A stretch of 64,000 bases of DNA from Pseudoalteromonas rubra (GTDB lineage: Bacteria; Pseudomonadota; Gammaproteobacteria; Enterobacterales; Alteromonadaceae), in the NCBI RefSeq assembly GCF_005886805.2, contig NZ_CP045429.1:652501-716500 (forward strand). The letters run 5' to 3'. The position numbers were made by a program, and so were the translations under genes. Positions within the stretch are counted from its first letter, which is position 1. Each line of letters opens with the position of its first letter. Of the stretch, positions 1 through 8,813 are shown in pieces. The notes beneath the pieces are model-generated. The model had not been told where the DNA came from, made no database searches, and saw only the letters and a program-made list of their open reading frames with translations.

Positions 1-28
1 TGTAGAACTGCGCTCAGTTGTAATGGCT

Positions 29-105
29 AAGAGAGTGCTAACTGACGAATACTTTAGCACTCTCTTAGCGCTGATTAGCACTCTAAACCTGCCAAATTAG
101 CACTG
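29..105. promoter_or_regulatory. Phased array of four CIRCE half-sites upstream of rpoH
   Basis: Four copies of the nonamer TTAGCACTC or its complement lie at 33-41 (reverse), 54-62, 75-83 and 97-105 (last base changed to G). Their starts are 21, 21 and 22 bp apart, about two helical turns each. The first two form a perfect 13-bp inverted repeat (29-41 and 54-66) around a 12-nt loop. With no T-tract this looks like a protein-binding array rather than a terminator. The same nonamer forms the palindrome at 258-284. The function is inferred. Confidence 0.6.
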
Positions 106-223
106 TCAGATATCGCAGCTGGCATTATCTGAATATCCGCTTACCATAAGCACTTTTCCATAAAATAAAATCCCATTTTAAATCAAAGGTTTAATTGTTA
201 ATTAAAGTGTAATAATAAAAAGC

Positions 224-253
224 TTGATCTTTTAGGGGAAAAAGTAGTAGATT
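224..253 (+). promoter_or_regulatory. Candidate rpoH promoter
   Basis: TTGATC at 224-229 and TAGATT at 248-253 are separated by 18 bp and match sigma-70 hexamers moderately. The predicted start near 260 would fall inside the CIRCE-like palindrome, the usual position for a repressor site. Other promoters in the AT-rich leader are possible. Confidence 0.35.
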
Positions 254-257
254 GCAT

Positions 258-284
258 TTAGCACTCTAAGGTAAAGAGTGCTAA
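258..284. promoter_or_regulatory. Perfect CIRCE-type operator before rpoH
   Basis: The sequence is TTAGCACTC, nine bases, GAGTGCTAA, identical to the classical CIRCE consensus bound by the heat-shock repressor HrcA. It ends 33 bp before the rpoH start codon, so it would lie at the transcription start or in the 5' leader. HrcA/CIRCE control is well known in Firmicutes and several proteobacteria; most enteric-type gammaproteobacteria rely on sigma-32 alone. Whether this genome encodes HrcA cannot be seen here. Confidence 0.7.
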
Positions 285-317
285 AATTGGCAAAACGAAT
301 TATCACTGAGGTGAAAA

Positions 318-1181
318 ATGAGTAAAGACATATATGCGATGGCACTGACCGCTGGGCAACAAAGCGCGAGTATAGAGGGCTACCTACAATCGGTAAGTTC
401 TATTCCGATGCTGGACGCTGAGCAGGAAAAAGCGCTGGCAACCCGCCTGCATGAGGATGGGGATTTGCACGCAGCTAAGCAGCTCATTATCTCTCATTTG
501 AGATTTGTCGCACATATTGCCAAAAGTTACTCTGGTTATGGTTTACCGCAGGCAGATTTAATCCAGGAAGGCAATATTGGTCTGATGAAAGCAGTAAAGC
601 GTTTTGATCCGACAGTTGGTGTGCGCCTGGTGTCGTTTGCAGTACACTGGATCAAAGCCGAAATTCATGAATACGTGTTAAAGAACTGGCGTATCGTTAA
701 AGTTGCCACGACTAAAGCGCAACGTAAGCTATTCTTCAACCTGCGTAAAAATAAGAAACGCCTGGGTTGGTTTAATCAGGAAGAGATCACCACAGTTGCA
801 AATGAACTGGGTGTGAGTGAAAAAGAAGTACGTGAAATGGAATCGCGAATGAGCGGCCAGGACATGGGCTTCGACTTAACTGCGGATGACGATGATAACA
901 GTCCAAGCAGCAGTTTCTCTCCGGTTCAATATCTGACAGATGCAAGCAGTGATGTTGCAGAGGTCATTGAAGAGGAGCAGTGGCAGGAACAGTCTCAAAA
1001 TCGTCTCATCGCCGCAATGAAGACGCTAGATGAACGTTCTCAGGATATTGTTGCTGCACGCTGGCTGTCCGAAGATAAGGCCACCTTACAAGACCTGGCG
1101 GATAAATATCAGGTTTCAGCAGAGCGAGTTCGTCAGCTAGAAAAATCGGCGATGAAAAAGTTACAGGCAGCAATGAGCTAA
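318..1181 (+). CDS. rpoH: RNA polymerase sigma-32 factor RpoH
   Basis: This is the heat-shock sigma factor that directs RNA polymerase to chaperone and protease promoters. The 287 residues match the family length. The diagnostic RpoH box QRKLFFNLR is at 135-143, region 2 at about 50-130, and the region 4 helix-turn-helix at about 258-283 ([14 protein letters not shown]). The ATG at 318 follows GAGGTG at 308-313. The gene is monocistronic, with a terminator at 1211-1237. The leader carries a CIRCE palindrome and a half-site array, suggesting transcriptional control in addition to the mRNA and proteolytic control known in E. coli. ftsX, the usual upstream neighbour, would lie outside the window. 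Confidence 0.97.
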   Translation: MSKDIYAMALTAGQQSASIEGYLQSVSSIPMLDAEQEKALATRLHEDGDLHAAKQLIISHLRFVAHIAKSYSGYGLPQADLIQEGNIGLMKAVKRFDPTVGVRLVSFAVHWIKAEIHEYVLKNWRIVKVATTKAQRKLFFNLRKNKKRLGWFNQEEITTVANELGVSEKEVREMESRMSGQDMGFDLTADDDDNSPSSSFSPVQYLTDASSDVAEVIEEEQWQEQSQNRLIAAMKTLDERSQDIVAARWLSEDKATLQDLADKYQVSAERVRQLEKSAMKKLQAAMS

Positions 1182-1210
1182 TCGCTTAAGCTAGATGAAT
1201 AAATTTTAAG

Positions 1211-1237
1211 ATGCCGCTCATGTTAGCGGCATTTTTT
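1211..1237 (+). terminator. Intrinsic terminator of rpoH
   Basis: The stem ATGCCGCT / AGCGGCAT (1211-1218, 1225-1232) is followed by a run of T. Confidence 0.85.
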
Positions 1238-1258
1238 ATGGCTGTAACAAAATTGAGC

Positions 1259-1287
1259 TTACAAGTGTAAGCCTATTTGATTATAAT
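1259..1287 (+). promoter_or_regulatory. Sigma-70 promoter of plsC-rraB
   Basis: TTACAA at 1259-1264 and a perfect TATAAT at 1282-1287 are separated by 17 bp. Transcription would start about 25 bp before the plsC start codon. Confidence 0.7.
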
Positions 1288-1316
1288 GCGCCGACTTGAT
1301 AATAGGAGTCTCTATT

Positions 1317-2054
1317 TTGTTAGCTGTAGTTCGAATTCTGGCAATGGCGCTGTTTATCATCCTCAGTTGTCTGGCTGGCCTGACATTGAGCCTGATCCGC
1401 CCTTTCCATGCTAATAACGTGCACGTGGTCGCTTCCTGGTTTGGTAAGATGTCGCGTGTGATCGGGGTTAAGCTCGAGATCTCAATCGATCCCGGTGCAA
1501 AAGATTTGGGCCCGGCAATGTACATTGCCAATCACCAGAATAATTATGATTTATTTACCTTACCAGCTGTGGTGCCGCACAATACAGTGAGTATGGGTAA
1601 GAAAAGTCTGAAGTGGGTACCTTTTTTCGGCCAATTATATTGGTTATCCGGTAATATCCTGATCGACAGGGCGAATCGTACTAAAGCGGTGAACACCCTG
1701 GACAAATCCATTGCAAAAATTAAGCAACGAGGTATGTCATTGTGGATGTTCCCGGAAGGAACGCGTAGCTATGGCAGAGGCTTACTGCCGTTTAAGACCG
1801 GTGCGTTTCATACGGCCCTGAGTGCTGATGTGCCCGTTGTCCCTGTCTGTATGAACAGTACGGCTGGCCAGATTAAACTCAATCGCTGGAATAATGGGAC
1901 GGTATACATAGATATTCTGGCACCAATCAGTCTGGATAAAGACATACCAGCGCGTGAGCATGCCAAACAGATCCATGCTAAAATGGCAGCACATATTGCA
2001 CATTTAGACGAAAAAGTGAGAGCAGCAAGTGGAAAATTGGCAAGAGATCAGTGA
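1317..2054 (+). CDS. plsC: 1-acyl-sn-glycerol-3-phosphate acyltransferase PlsC
   Basis: This inner-membrane enzyme acylates lysophosphatidic acid to phosphatidic acid in phospholipid synthesis. The catalytic HX4D motif is NHQNNYD (about residues 72-78) and the acceptor-binding motif FPEGTRS lies near 145-151; an N-terminal hydrophobic segment spans about 5-27. I chose the TTG at 1317 because AGGAG lies 8 bp upstream and the resulting N-terminus (MLAVVRI) resembles that of E. coli PlsC. A longer TTG start at 1296 would place the ribosome-binding site inside the gene. rraB begins inside its 3' end, so the two are probably translationally coupled. It has 245 residues, as usual for the family. 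Confidence 0.92.
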   Translation: MLAVVRILAMALFIILSCLAGLTLSLIRPFHANNVHVVASWFGKMSRVIGVKLEISIDPGAKDLGPAMYIANHQNNYDLFTLPAVVPHNTVSMGKKSLKWVPFFGQLYWLSGNILIDRANRTKAVNTLDKSIAKIKQRGMSLWMFPEGTRSYGRGLLPFKTGAFHTALSADVPVVPVCMNSTAGQIKLNRWNNGTVYIDILAPISLDKDIPAREHAKQIHAKMAAHIAHLDEKVRAASGKLARDQ

Positions 2055-2364
2055 AGACATCGTTGATTCGTTGTTAGAAGATGGATCAAACCCAGATACC
2101 TTGTATGAGGTAGAACATCATTTTGTCAGCGAAGAGTTTGAAAAGCTGGAGCAGGCAGCACTGGCTGCATTTAAGCTTGGTTATGATGTTGAAGATCCGG
2201 CAGAACTTGAGCTGGAAGATGGCAGTAAAATCTGGGGCTTTGATGTTGTCGTTGAAGCTGAGCTGGATGCTGCAGTGATTATGGAAGATGTCACTAAGCT
2301 GGTTGAAATTGCCACGCATTGTGGTGTTGAGTACGATGGCTGGGGCACCTATTTCCAGGAGTAA
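2029..2364 (+). CDS. rraB: Ribonuclease E inhibitor RraB
   Basis: RraB binds the C-terminal region of RNase E and lowers mRNA decay. The 111-residue acidic protein has the family layout, with an N-terminal DIVDSLLEDGSNPDTLY segment and a C-terminal CGVEYDGWGTYF. Translation starts at a GTG at 2029, 26 bp inside the end of plsC, so coupling to plsC is likely. A hairpin at 2381-2409 closes the unit. In some relatives rraB stands alone; here it is the second gene of a short operon. Confidence 0.9.
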   Translation: MENWQEISEDIVDSLLEDGSNPDTLYEVEHHFVSEEFEKLEQAALAAFKLGYDVEDPAELELEDGSKIWGFDVVVEAELDAAVIMEDVTKLVEIATHCGVEYDGWGTYFQE

Positions 2365-2380
2365 CCGCGCGCTGTGACAT

Positions 2381-2418
2381 CAGGTCAGTGCCAAGGCTGC
2401 TCTGACCTGACACTTTTG
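2381..2418 (+). terminator. Probable terminator of plsC-rraB
   Basis: The stem CAGGTCAG / CTGACCTG (2381-2388, 2402-2409) has a 13-nt loop and is followed by ACACTTTTGTT. Confidence 0.6.
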
Positions 2419-2460
2419 TTCATAATCTCTCATTCTTTTTTCTTAAACTCACTCCAATGA

Positions 2461-2478
2461 CTAGACAATTAAGTCTAG
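2461..2478. repeat. Small palindrome in the leader of the HD-GYP gene
   Basis: CTAGAC, six bases, GTCTAG ends 3 bp before the ATG at 2482. It could hide the initiation region or bind a protein; it also weakens confidence in that start, because the next ATG at 2530 is free of it. Confidence 0.3.
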
Positions 2479-2481
2479 CCT

Positions 2482-3783
2482 ATGCATATTAATGCAATTT
2501 ATACTGCCGCCAGGCATCATGCGAGCGATATGCGAGTCACCCTCCCTATTGAAGAGTTAAAACCCGGCATGTTTGTGGACAGCGTTCATAAACAAAAGTC
2601 AGGCGCTGAAGTTAAGATTAAATCTCGGGGTATGGTTCGGGATGATGCGATCATTGCACGTCTTGCTGCGAATGGGGTGGTTGAGCTGAATATTGACTTT
2701 GCCCAAAGTGATATTCCAGTTCCTGAAAAATACCAGCAACCCCAGGCAAAACCTGAAGTGGCTGAGGCTGAACCCGAAAAGCAGGCGATACAGCAGAAGC
2801 CGGATAAAACCACCAAATCTCCTCTCGTTAAAGAGAAAACCATTAGCCTGGAAGATGAATTTGCGAATGCAGCCAGGCAATTTGAACAGCACAATAAGCA
2901 ATTGCAAATGCTGTATGGCAACCTGGCAGCTGGCATGCAAGTTGACATGACGCTGATTAATGACATCAGTCAGGAAATTGTTGGTTCGGTGCTGAGAAAC
3001 ACCAATGCGATGGCGATTTTAACGCGGATTAAGGATAAAGAAGGCTTTAATTGGCGGCATATGATCAATTGCGCCATTTTGGTGACTGTGTTTGCAAAGT
3101 ACCTTGGCCTGGGAAAAAAGGTGATAGAACAAATGGCCATTGGTGCCATGCTTCATGATGTCGGGCATACCAAAATACCCCAGGGCATTATCGATAAGAG
3201 TGGTCCACTTAATAAGTTAGAAATGAAAACCATGCAACGCCATGTCGCACAGTCTTTGGGGCTGACGCGCGATGCACCGGGGATCACACCATTGATGCTG
3301 GATATGATAGTCAGCCATCATGAGCGCCTCGATGGCAGCGGTTATCCGCGCCGTTTGCAAGGCATGCAGATCAGTAAAGCTGCACGCATTATGGCCATTG
3401 TGGATGTGTACGAGGGCATGACTGCGGAACGTCCTCACCGTGATGGTGATGAACCTTTGGTTGCGTTACGTTATTTACTGGCCAATAAGGCACAGTTTGA
3501 CCCTGTACTGGTACAACACTTCATTAAGTGCATTGGTGTGCACCCGGTAGGTACCATAGTGAAGCTCAGCAATGAGCGTCTGGCTTTAGTTTTAGAAGGG
3601 AATCGTGGTGCGCCGACAGCACCTAAAGTGCGGGTGTTCTACAACACTAAGCATATGCACCATATTACGGCCAAAGACATTGATTTAAATGAGCAGGACA
3701 AAATCAAAATCGCGTCTACAGTCAGGCCACTGGACTATCAGATCAATTTATCCCGTCTGTTAAAAGATCATCTGCTTGCTTAA
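2482..3783 (+). CDS. HD-GYP domain phosphodiesterase, probable c-di-GMP hydrolase
   Basis: An N-terminal DUF3391 domain (about 18-80, ELKPGMFVDS) is followed by a charged Pro/Gln/Glu linker (80-120) and an HD-GYP domain. The HD pair is in HDVGH at 225-229, and the GYP signature HHERLDGSGYP is complete at 279-289. Proteins of this layout degrade cyclic di-GMP to GMP and influence motility and biofilm formation. No membrane segment is visible, so it should be cytosolic. The start is uncertain: ATG 2482 lacks a clear ribosome-binding site, and ATG 2530 (MRVTLPIEEL) begins just before the conserved domain. It is convergent with, and overlaps by 41 bp, the small gene on the other strand. Confidence 0.9.
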   Translation: MHINAIYTAARHHASDMRVTLPIEELKPGMFVDSVHKQKSGAEVKIKSRGMVRDDAIIARLAANGVVELNIDFAQSDIPVPEKYQQPQAKPEVAEAEPEKQAIQQKPDKTTKSPLVKEKTISLEDEFANAARQFEQHNKQLQMLYGNLAAGMQVDMTLINDISQEIVGSVLRNTNAMAILTRIKDKEGFNWRHMINCAILVTVFAKYLGLGKKVIEQMAIGAMLHDVGHTKIPQGIIDKSGPLNKLEMKTMQRHVAQSLGLTRDAPGITPLMLDMIVSHHERLDGSGYPRRLQGMQISKAARIMAIVDVYEGMTAERPHRDGDEPLVALRYLLANKAQFDPVLVQHFIKCIGVHPVGTIVKLSNERLALVLEGNRGAPTAPKVRVFYNTKHMHHITAKDIDLNEQDKIKIASTVRPLDYQINLSRLLKDHLLA

Positions 3784-4054
3784 GTTTGCGTTTCTGCCAT
3801 TGCGCAGATAGCAAAGCGCCGGCCAGGCAGCTGGCCATCATCAGGATCCACACTAACGTGCCTTTTTCGGTATGTAATGCCAGGCAGCTGCACACCAAAG
3901 CCAGCAGGGCGCTCAGTATCGCAGCCAGCCAGTAATGGTTGAGTGGGTTGTCGCATTGTCCGGCCCGCTTGCAAGCGCAGTAGTTAGCTTTGCACAGGCT
4001 GAATACGCTAAGTCCACAGAATGTCAGTGCACCGATCATCAATACTGCCAGCAT
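3743..4054 (-). CDS. Small Cys-rich membrane protein, DUF3325-like
   Basis: The protein has 103 residues with hydrophobic segments near 1-20, 42-62 and 65-83 and a cysteine-rich stretch (CKANYCACKRAGQC) between the first two. The C-terminal pattern of short helices ending in a basic QWQKRKLK tail loosely resembles DUF3325 proteins, which often accompany iron-uptake genes; this is a weak hand comparison. A Fur-box-like sequence at 4143-4161 lies about 90 bp upstream, which fits an iron link. GGGAG precedes the ATG. The 3' end overlaps the HD-GYP gene tail-to-tail, so expression of both may interfere. Its function is unknown. Confidence 0.55.
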   Translation of the reverse strand: MLAVLMIGALTFCGLSVFSLCKANYCACKRAGQCDNPLNHYWLAAILSALLALVCSCLALHTEKGTLVWILMMASCLAGALLSAQWQKRKLKQADDLLTDGIN

Positions 4055-4142
4055 AGACCTAATCTCCCTACAAGTGCCTCAATATCGCAAGGCGGTGAAT
4101 GTGGCTAAGAGTATATGCGAATCAGTATCTCGATTCAATAGT

Positions 4143-4161
4143 AATGAGAATTAATATCATT
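4143..4161. promoter_or_regulatory. Fur-box-like palindrome
   Basis: The 19 bases AATGAGAATTAATATCATT form an imperfect palindrome (7 of 9 pairs) and strongly resemble known Fur boxes that begin AATGAGAAT. It lies between the small membrane protein (start 4054) and fadL (start 4348). The nearer gene is the more likely target. Confidence 0.5.
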
Positions 4162-4347
4162 TGGGTGTGTGAAGCTGAAGTTAGAGTAATTGCTCTTCAT
4201 CTGATCTGATCTGTAAATAACTTGCTTAATATGCTTTAAAGTTGTTCGATTGAGTTGCTAAAAGTGCTTAAGTTGCGGATTTTTGCTTTTCTTTTCTGTA
4301 CTGTGTGAGCAATTTTTTATTCTTGTGAATAACATTTGAGGTTGAGA

Positions 4348-5604
4348 ATGAACACAGTACTACGCGCATTAATGGCGACAGGTTTGATGGTGGTGTCTTC
4401 ACAGTCACTGGCCGCTGCATTTCAGTTGGCGGAACAAAACGTTTCTGGATTAGGTCGTGCTTACGCCGGTGAAGCAAGCGCTGCTGATGATGCATCCGTT
4501 GTTGCACGCAACCCGGCATTAATGAGTCAGTTTCAAGGGATCCAGGTGAGTGCTGCGGCCATGTATGTAGAACCGGATGTAAGCTTGCAAGGCACATCAA
4601 CCAATAATGGTTTGCCGGCGAACTTGCTTGATGATGACAGCATTGCCCCCAGTGCCGTGGTACCAGCCGTGTTCATGACAGCACGCCTCAATGACCAGTG
4701 GTCTGTTGGTGCAGGTATGTACTCCCAATTTGGCTTGGCAACTGAGTTTGATAAGGATTACGCTGCGGGTCAGTTAGCAGGTGATACTGAAATTGTGACC
4801 ATCAATACTGGTGTCTCTGTGGCCTATGAAATTGATCCACAATGGACACTGGCATTGGGTCTGAACCATGTCTATGCCGATGCCAAAGTGATCCGTCATT
4901 TGGGTGCTAACCCTTTACAAGCGCCTGCCAGCACAGAGGTGGTTAATCTAGAAGGTGATGACAGTGGTTATGGCTGGAACCTGGGTTTGAGTTATCAGAT
5001 TGATGAAGACAATCGCCTTGGTTTTCACTACCGCAGTGAAACGGACATTACCTTTGATGGCCATTTCAGCAACCAGTTGCCAGTGTCATTTGGCGGTACC
5101 AATGGCGTCGCGTTGCCTGGCACACTTGAGCTGACCTTACCTGCAATGGCCGAAATCTCAGGAACACATAAACTGACCAAGCCAATGACCTTACATTACA
5201 GTGTACTCTGGACAGGCTGGAATAGCTTCCAGGAGCTTGAAGCTCAAGTCGCAGGTACGCCGGTGTTTAACAAAAAGGAGCTGTTTGATAACTCATTACG
5301 CTTCTCTGTTGGTGGGGATTATCAATGGAGTACGTCATTGAAGTTGCGTGCAGGTCTGGCGTATGACAGCTCGCCTGCCAATGAGTCGCATATGTCTATC
5401 TCAATCCCGGATACTGACCGGACCTGGTACTCGTTTGGTGCAGAGTATCAGCTGAGTGAGACTGCCAGTGTAGATTTTGGCTTGAGTATTTTGCGTGGTA
5501 AAACTCAGACCTTTGTTGAGAAAGACAGCCTGGGTAGCGAGTGGGGCTTTAAGTCTAAAGGTCATGCCACGGTTGTGGGCATTCAGTACAACCATAGCTT
5601 CTGA
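4348..5604 (+). CDS. fadL: FadL-family outer-membrane long-chain fatty acid transporter
   Basis: The protein is a beta-barrel of the OmpP1/FadL/TodX family that takes up long-chain fatty acids or other hydrophobic compounds. It has a signal peptide (1-23, ending SLAAA) and the family's mature N-terminus (FQLAEQNVSGLGRAYAG), in which the conserved NVSGLG hatch region plugs the barrel. It ends with an outer-membrane C-terminal phenylalanine (NHSF). The ATG at 4348 follows a GAGG-containing site; an in-frame ATG at 4336 is less likely. It is a single-gene unit with its own terminator. It may also import aromatic compounds, since the family is broad. Confidence 0.9.
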   Translation: MNTVLRALMATGLMVVSSQSLAAAFQLAEQNVSGLGRAYAGEASAADDASVVARNPALMSQFQGIQVSAAAMYVEPDVSLQGTSTNNGLPANLLDDDSIAPSAVVPAVFMTARLNDQWSVGAGMYSQFGLATEFDKDYAAGQLAGDTEIVTINTGVSVAYEIDPQWTLALGLNHVYADAKVIRHLGANPLQAPASTEVVNLEGDDSGYGWNLGLSYQIDEDNRLGFHYRSETDITFDGHFSNQLPVSFGGTNGVALPGTLELTLPAMAEISGTHKLTKPMTLHYSVLWTGWNSFQELEAQVAGTPVFNKKELFDNSLRFSVGGDYQWSTSLKLRAGLAYDSSPANESHMSISIPDTDRTWYSFGAEYQLSETASVDFGLSILRGKTQTFVEKDSLGSEWGFKSKGHATVVGIQYNHSF

Positions 5605-5613
5605 CTTGAATAG

Positions 5614-5643
5614 AAAAAAGCGGCTTGAGAGCCGCTTTTTTTA
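5614..5643. terminator. Bidirectional terminator between fadL and mutS
   Basis: AAAAAGCGGC / GCCGCTTTTT around a 6-nt loop separates the convergent genes and has A and T tracts on both sides. Confidence 0.9.
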
Positions 5644-5646
5644 TGC

Positions 5647-8232
5647 TTAAAGGAGTGCTTTTAGCTGATAGAGCAAGTCGTGTGCTGCACGAGGCGAGAG
5701 CTCGTCCGGGTCAAGCTCTGCGAGCATTTGTTCGACTTCAGACGGTTCACTGACCAAAGGCAGAGTTTGCTGCATCTGGGCTGCTGGGGCTGCCTGCGGG
5801 TTTTCGACTACACTCTGGTGTTGTTCCAGCAACGCCAGCTTACGTTTTGCCATGGCCAACACCGCTTTGGGTACTCCTGCGAGCCCGGCGACTTGTAAAC
5901 CAAAGCTCTTGCTGGCGGCCCCTTCCATCACAGTATGTTTAAAGGCAATGGTATCATTGTGTTCAATGGCATCCAGATGCACATTAACCAGGCCAGACTG
6001 TTGCTCTGCCAACTCGGTCAGTTCGAAGTAATGGGTGGCGAACAGGGTCTTGGCTGCAATTTTTCCGGCCAGATAATCGGCAGTGGCATAAGCCAAAGAC
6101 AAACCATCATAGGTACTGGTACCCCGACCAATTTCGTCCATTAAGACTAAAGACTGTGCTGTCGCATTGTTGAGTATGGTGGCTGTTTCCGTCATTTCGA
6201 CCATAAAGGTTGAGCGTCCAGAAGCCAGGTCGTCACTGGCACCAATCCGTGTAAAAATGCGATCCACTTTGCCTATCTGTGCAGCACTGGCAGGCACGTA
6301 ACTACCTATGTGTGCCATCAGCACTATCAAAGCTGTTTGGCGCATATAGGTCGATTTACCGCCCATATTGGGACCCGTAATGATCAACATCTTGCGATCA
6401 GCATTGAGGTGAACCGGGTTAGCAATAAAGGGCTCTTTGCTGACCTGCTCAACCACCGGGTGACGACCCGCTTCAATGTGGATCTCATCGCCATTACTCA
6501 GCTCAGGTTGACAGTAATCCAGCGTTTGTGCGCGTTCTGCCAGCGTATTGAGTACGTCGAGATCAGCCAGCGCTGCCGACATGGTTTGCAGCTGCTCGAT
6601 GTAGGGCGCTATCAAGGTGAAGAGCTCTTCGTACAGTTGTTTTTCTAGTGCCAGCGCTTTGCTCTGGCTGCCTAGTACCTTGTCTTCATGCTCTTTAAGC
6701 TCGGGAATAATATAGCGCTCATTGTTTTTCAGCGTCTGGCGGCGAATATATTCGGGCGGTGCCAGGTGTGAGTTTGCTTTGCTGATCTCAATATAAAAGC
6801 CATGTACTTTGTTATAGCCAATTTTGAGTGTGCTGATCCCGGTGCGTTCACGTTCACGCTCTTCCAGTTGGTCCAGTACATCAGTGGCCCCTTCACTGAG
6901 GGCCCGCCATTCATCCAGCTCGGCATTGTAACCCGGGGCAATGACGCCGCCATCGCGGATCAACACCGGTGGGTTATCAATGATAGCCCGCTCTAATAAT
7001 TCCTGGAGCTTTGGTAAAGTTGGTGAATGCGCACAGATCTGCTGCAACCTGGGGTCGCTGCTCTCTCCTAACAGTTGATGTAGTGGGGGAAGTGCCTGCA
7101 GTGCATTGCGCAGTCGTGTTAAATCTCTGGGTCGGGCATTACATAACGCCAGGCGTGCGACCACCCGCTCAATATCACCGATCTGGCGCAGACCGTCATA
7201 GACCTCAATATTGAGCTGTGACTCAATTAAGCTGGCAATGGCATTGAGCCGTGCGTTGAGCTCATCACGGTTGCGCACTGGTGTGTGAATACGACGTTTT
7301 AGTAATCGAGAGCCCATTGGTGTGGCGGTTTTATCCAGCACTTGTGCCAGGGTGTTTTCGATACTGCCAGACAGATTCACGGTCAGTTCAAGGTTTTTAC
7401 GGGTGGCTGCATCCAGAATGACGGCGTGTTCGTTTTTTTCCAGAGTAATGGCACGGATATGAGGCAGTGCGGTGCGCTGCGTGTCTTTTACGTATTGCAT
7501 GACACAGCCCGCGGCGATTAATCCTGCCCTGGCGTCTGCGACGCCAAATCCTATCAGGTCTTGTGTGCCAAATTGCTGGCAAAGCAAATGGGTAGCCGTA
7601 TCCAGATCAAATTCCCAATCCGGGCGTCGTCTGGCGCCTTTTACTTGCTCGAGTACCAGCAAGTTACTGAATGACTCTGGGTAGAGCAGCTCTGCCGGCT
7701 GCAATCTTTGCAGTGTTGAAGTGAGTGCTTCATCAGTGGCTAACTCGACGATGTTAAAGCGCCCCGAGTTAATGTCTAAATAGGCGACGCCATAGTGTTG
7801 CTTTTCTTGCCATAAGGCGGCGAGTAGGTTGTCCTGACGCTCCTGTAACAGCGCTTCATCAGTCACTGTACCTGGTGTGACGATGCGTACGACTTTACGT
7901 TCAACGGGTCCTTTACTGGTGGCCGGATCGCCGACCTGCTCACAGATAGCAACGGACTCGCCCATCTGAACCAGGCGGGCCAGGTAATTCTCAACTGCGT
8001 GATAAGGGACACCTGCCATTGGAATTGGCGCACCGCCAGCCTTACCTCGGTGCGTCTGTGAAATATCCAGTAACTGCGCAGCGCGAATGGCGTCATCAAA
8101 GAACAACTCATAGAAATCACCCATACGATAAAACAGCAGAATATCAGGGTGTTGTGCTTTGATCCTAAGATACTGCTGCATCATAGGGGTTTGTTGTTTT
8201 ATAGTATGTTCGGAATAAAGATCTAACGACAT
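5647..8232 (-). CDS. mutS: DNA mismatch repair protein MutS
   Basis: MutS recognises mispaired bases and recruits MutL. The 861 residues match the E. coli protein (853). The mismatch-contacting Phe-X-Glu is in MGDFYELFF near residue 40, Walker A is GPNMGGKST, and the ATPase signature is [12 protein letters not shown]. The C-terminus keeps the [21 protein letters not shown] tetramerisation helix. It is transcribed divergently from pncC, with only 24 bp between the start codons, so promoters of each probably lie within the other gene. No truncation is visible. Confidence 0.98.
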   Translation of the reverse strand: MSLDLYSEHTIKQQTPMMQQYLRIKAQHPDILLFYRMGDFYELFFDDAIRAAQLLDISQTHRGKAGGAPIPMAGVPYHAVENYLARLVQMGESVAICEQVGDPATSKGPVERKVVRIVTPGTVTDEALLQERQDNLLAALWQEKQHYGVAYLDINSGRFNIVELATDEALTSTLQRLQPAELLYPESFSNLLVLEQVKGARRRPDWEFDLDTATHLLCQQFGTQDLIGFGVADARAGLIAAGCVMQYVKDTQRTALPHIRAITLEKNEHAVILDAATRKNLELTVNLSGSIENTLAQVLDKTATPMGSRLLKRRIHTPVRNRDELNARLNAIASLIESQLNIEVYDGLRQIGDIERVVARLALCNARPRDLTRLRNALQALPPLHQLLGESSDPRLQQICAHSPTLPKLQELLERAIIDNPPVLIRDGGVIAPGYNAELDEWRALSEGATDVLDQLEERERERTGISTLKIGYNKVHGFYIEISKANSHLAPPEYIRRQTLKNNERYIIPELKEHEDKVLGSQSKALALEKQLYEELFTLIAPYIEQLQTMSAALADLDVLNTLAERAQTLDYCQPELSNGDEIHIEAGRHPVVEQVSKEPFIANPVHLNADRKMLIITGPNMGGKSTYMRQTALIVLMAHIGSYVPASAAQIGKVDRIFTRIGASDDLASGRSTFMVEMTETATILNNATAQSLVLMDEIGRGTSTYDGLSLAYATADYLAGKIAAKTLFATHYFELTELAEQQSGLVNVHLDAIEHNDTIAFKHTVMEGAASKSFGLQVAGLAGVPKAVLAMAKRKLALLEQHQSVVENPQAAPAAQMQQTLPLVSEPSEVEQMLAELDPDELSPRAAHDLLYQLKALL

Positions 8233-8256
8233 TACTTATACCTAAAGGAAATGAGT

Positions 8257-8748
8257 ATGGAGCTTCATACTGAGATAGCCAGCCTGGCGGCACAATTGGG
8301 GGCTATTCTAACCAATAACAGGCAGACAATCACTACCGCAGAATCATGTACTGGGGGTGGGATCAGCTATGCGCTGACCGATACGCCCGGGTCATCGGCG
8401 TATATTGAACGTTGCTTTGTCACATATAGCAATGAGGCCAAATCCCAGTTGCTGGGGGTGACGCCAAACACACTGGCTGAGTTTGGTGCGGTTAGCCAGC
8501 AAACGGTTCAAGAAATGGTGCAAGGGGCGGCGAATGCTGCCCGGGCGGACGTGGCCATTGCGGTATCTGGCATTGCCGGGCCTGGTGGCGGATCATTGGA
8601 GAAGCCGGTGGGTACTGTATGGTTTGGCTTCTATTTACAGGATAAAGTACTGTGTGAAGTCTGTCACTTTACCGGAACACGAGCTGAAGTTAGAGTGCAA
8701 GCTATTGAATTTTCAATTAGAAAAATAATTTCTCTGCTAAATGGTTAA
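8257..8748 (+). CDS. pncC: Nicotinamide-nucleotide amidohydrolase PncC (short CinA)
   Basis: The protein converts nicotinamide mononucleotide to nicotinate mononucleotide in NAD salvage. It is the stand-alone CinA C-terminal domain, 163 residues, with the catalytic TAESCTGG motif near 29-36 and SGIAGPGGG near 106-114; the N-terminal competence-damage domain is absent, as in E. coli PncC. I chose the ATG at 8257 because AAAGGA lies 7-8 bp upstream; the ATG at 8251 is too close to it. It sits directly upstream of recA, as in many gammaproteobacteria, but recA has its own promoter. Confidence 0.93.
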   Translation: MELHTEIASLAAQLGAILTNNRQTITTAESCTGGGISYALTDTPGSSAYIERCFVTYSNEAKSQLLGVTPNTLAEFGAVSQQTVQEMVQGAANAARADVAIAVSGIAGPGGGSLEKPVGTVWFGFYLQDKVLCEVCHFTGTRAEVRVQAIEFSIRKIISLLNG

Positions 8749-8755
8749 ATTAAGC

Positions 8756-8783
8756 TTGATACTGTAATTTCATACAGTATACT
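8756..8783 (+). promoter_or_regulatory. recA promoter with embedded LexA (SOS) box
   Basis: TTGATA (8756-8761) and TATACT (8778-8783) flank the 16-bp SOS box CTGTAATTTCATACAG (8762-8777), which fills the spacer exactly. E. coli recA has the same arrangement, so LexA repression and DNA-damage induction are expected. Confidence 0.9.
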
Positions 8784-8813
8784 TGTCGTCAATACGCTAG
8801 ATTGGAGAAGCAA

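Noticed and set aside
29..66. Inverted repeat as terminator of the gene left of the window
   Set aside because: The stem is AT-rich with no T-tract, and its arms are copies of a nonamer repeated four more times at regular spacing.
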